Assembly: GCF_943193085.1 (NCBI RefSeq)
Contig: NZ_CALPCU010000047.1
Coordinates: forward strand, 1 to 6,563
DNA: 6,563 nt
Source of the DNA: Vermiculatibacterium agrestimuris
GTDB lineage: Bacteria; Bacillota; Clostridia; Oscillospirales; Oscillospiraceae
Direction: 5' to 3'
Below are positions 5,637-6,563 of this stretch, one piece after another. The notes beneath the pieces were generated by a model. That model was not told the DNA's origin. It was given only the letters and a program-made list of their open reading frames with translations, and made no database searches. The position numbers and the translations under genes are program-made. How positions within the stretch are numbered: position 1 is the first letter of the stretch; each line of letters starts with the position of its first letter.

Positions 5637-6526
5637 ACCGGGAAGAATACCGTACCCAAATGGACGCCGTTTTCTTCTCCCCTGACTTCCAAGACCGAAC
5701 TATGGCGCGTCTGGAGGAACTGGCCCGGGAAAAGGAGAAAAACAGTATGAAAAAGTGGAATTTGAGAACTGGACTTGTGGCCGCTGCCGTGGCTGCGGCC
5801 CTCACCATCACCGCCGGAGCCGCCGTGATGATGCTGCGGCCCCAGGATGTGGCCCAGCGGGCCGGAAATGAGGCCCTGGCCGCCGCCTTTGAAAGCGGAG
5901 AGGCCGTCACGGTAAACGATACGAAGACCGTGGGCGATTACAGCGTGACCCTCATGGGCCTGGTGAGCGGCGAGGGACTGAGCCGGGTGGAAAATCTGCC
6001 CAACGGCGTGGCCCGGGACAAGACCTACGCAGTCCTGGCCTATGCCCGCACCGACGGGACGGCCATTGAGGAGGACGTGCCCGATCTGACCGTCTCTCCC
6101 CTGGTAGAGGGATACGCTCCCTGGCAGCTCAATGCCTGGACGCTGGACGGCGGCACCTGCACCTTTGCCCAGGATGGAACCCTTTATTACCTTTTTGAGT
6201 GTGACAATGTGGAGATCTTTGCCGACCATACCGTCTATCTGGCGGTGTATCCCGGCACCCACACCCCGCCCAGCGCGGAGCTGTTCGGCTTTGACGAGAA
6301 AACCGGCGCCATCACGCCCAAGGGGGACACGGCCCTCTTTTCCCTGCCCCTGGATCCCGCCAAGGCCGACCCTCAGAAGGCCCAGGCCCTGGCAGGGGAC
6401 TGGATGGAGGACGATCCCCAGCCCACAGAGTCCCAGGAGCCCGAAGAGGAGATCCCCGCGGATGTGGATCTTATCATCATGGAGGATCCTGACCACCCCG
6501 GCCAGCTCATCACCGTGGAGAAGTAA
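5633..6526 (+). CDS. Putative single-pass membrane anti-sigma factor
   Basis: A 297-residue protein with three parts. Residues 1-45 are charged and probably cytoplasmic, where they could bind the sigma factor. Residues about 47-68 form one hydrophobic, Ala-rich membrane helix (LVAAAVAAALTITAG...) preceded by KKWNLR, so the N-terminus should be inside. Residues about 70-297 would be outside, predicted beta-rich (GDYSVTLMGLVSGEG, KTYAVLAYARTDG, TLYYLFECDNVEI) with an acidic, Pro/Glu-rich tail from about 257. Two cysteines (C176, C190) could form a disulfide. The layout resembles Firmicute anti-sigma proteins of the DUF4179 kind, but I could not confirm that family by eye, and no zinc anti-sigma HxxxCxxC motif is present. 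ATG 5633 overlaps the sigma factor stop by 4 nt and has AAAGGAGG 7 nt upstream (5618-5625). An internal ATG at residue 39 would give a signal-peptide-like start, but the ribosome site favours the longer form. The anti-sigma role is inferred mainly from operon position and topology. Confidence 0.75.
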   Translation: MNREEYRTQMDAVFFSPDFQDRTMARLEELAREKEKNSMKKWNLRTGLVAAAVAAALTITAGAAVMMLRPQDVAQRAGNEALAAAFESGEAVTVNDTKTVGDYSVTLMGLVSGEGLSRVENLPNGVARDKTYAVLAYARTDGTAIEEDVPDLTVSPLVEGYAPWQLNAWTLDGGTCTFAQDGTLYYLFECDNVEIFADHTVYLAVYPGTHTPPSAELFGFDEKTGAITPKGDTALFSLPLDPAKADPQKAQALAGDWMEDDPQPTESQEPEEEIPADVDLIIMEDPDHPGQLITVEK

Positions 6527-6534
6527 AGAAACAG

Positions 6535-6563
6535 CATGGCCCGGCCGGTCCGGCCGGGCCATG
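6535..6563 (+). terminator. GC-rich hairpin after the anti-sigma gene, probable terminator (cut by window edge)
   Basis: CATGGCCCGGCCGG (6535-6548) and its exact reverse complement (6550-6563) are separated by a single T, so RNA would form a stem of about 13 bp with a 3-nt loop. It begins 8 nt after the stop codon. A following T-run would lie outside the window, so the terminator role is not proved. Confidence 0.6.

Noticed and set aside
5522..6562. A 346-codon minus-strand open frame opposite the sigma/anti-sigma genes
   Set aside because: Antisense shadow with low-complexity Gly/His/Leu-rich translation and no domain signature; the opposite strand codes for a coupled gene pair.
1..6563. 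CRISPR arrays, insertion sequences, tRNA/rRNA genes, phage or defence genes
   Set aside because: No spaced direct repeats, transposase or integrase signatures, or structured RNA genes were seen on either strand; base composition and codon style look uniform.

Overview
The window looks like chromosomal core DNA from a GC-rich Clostridia-class Firmicute, most like the Oscillospiraceae (Flavonifractor/Lawsonibacter-type gut anaerobes). The support is the family content (RicT/YaaT, YlmH, a YnzC-type DUF896 protein, a Firmicute ECF sigma/anti-sigma pair), the holB-ricT gene order shared with Bacillus subtilis, strong AGGAGG-type ribosome sites, and heavy use of GCC/CTG/GGC/AAG codons. The genus is an inference from style; no rRNA or other marker gene is present.

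Layout, left to right. (1) Positions 1-1588, plus strand: the 3' end of holB (DNA polymerase III delta' subunit), then ricT (PSP1-domain protein of the Ric/RNase Y mRNA-processing complex), which carries a long basic tail. (2) Positions 1593-1635: a strong hairpin shared as terminator by two convergent transcripts. (3) Positions 1656-4007, minus strand: a compact three-gene operon read from right to left, ylmH (S4-domain ribosome quality-control factor), a 71-aa DUF896 protein, and a cytoplasmic transglutaminase-like protein whose start codon overlaps the DUF896 stop. (4) Positions 4008-4191: a divergent promoter region with a sigma-A-type promoter on each strand. (5) Positions 4192-4998, plus strand: a single-gene unit for an unusual short-chain dehydrogenase/reductase, closed by a perfect 36-nt palindromic terminator. 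(6) Positions 5157-6526, plus strand: an ECF sigma factor with a 4-nt overlap to a single-pass membrane protein that is most likely its anti-sigma factor, followed by a GC-rich hairpin at the window edge.

How the genes relate: holB and ricT are a conserved housekeeping neighbourhood. The ylmH operon joins a translation-related factor to two poorly characterised proteins. The SDR appears to be a separately controlled, probably well-expressed metabolic enzyme of unknown substrate. The sigma/anti-sigma pair is a self-contained envelope-signalling module with a candidate autoregulated promoter.

I found no CRISPR array, mobile element, tRNA or rRNA gene, and no convincing new multi-gene system. 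The items most worth a second look are the divergent active site and expanded cofactor loop of the SDR, the ylmH-DUF896-transglutaminase operon, the basic tail on RicT, and the putative sensor domain of the anti-sigma protein.
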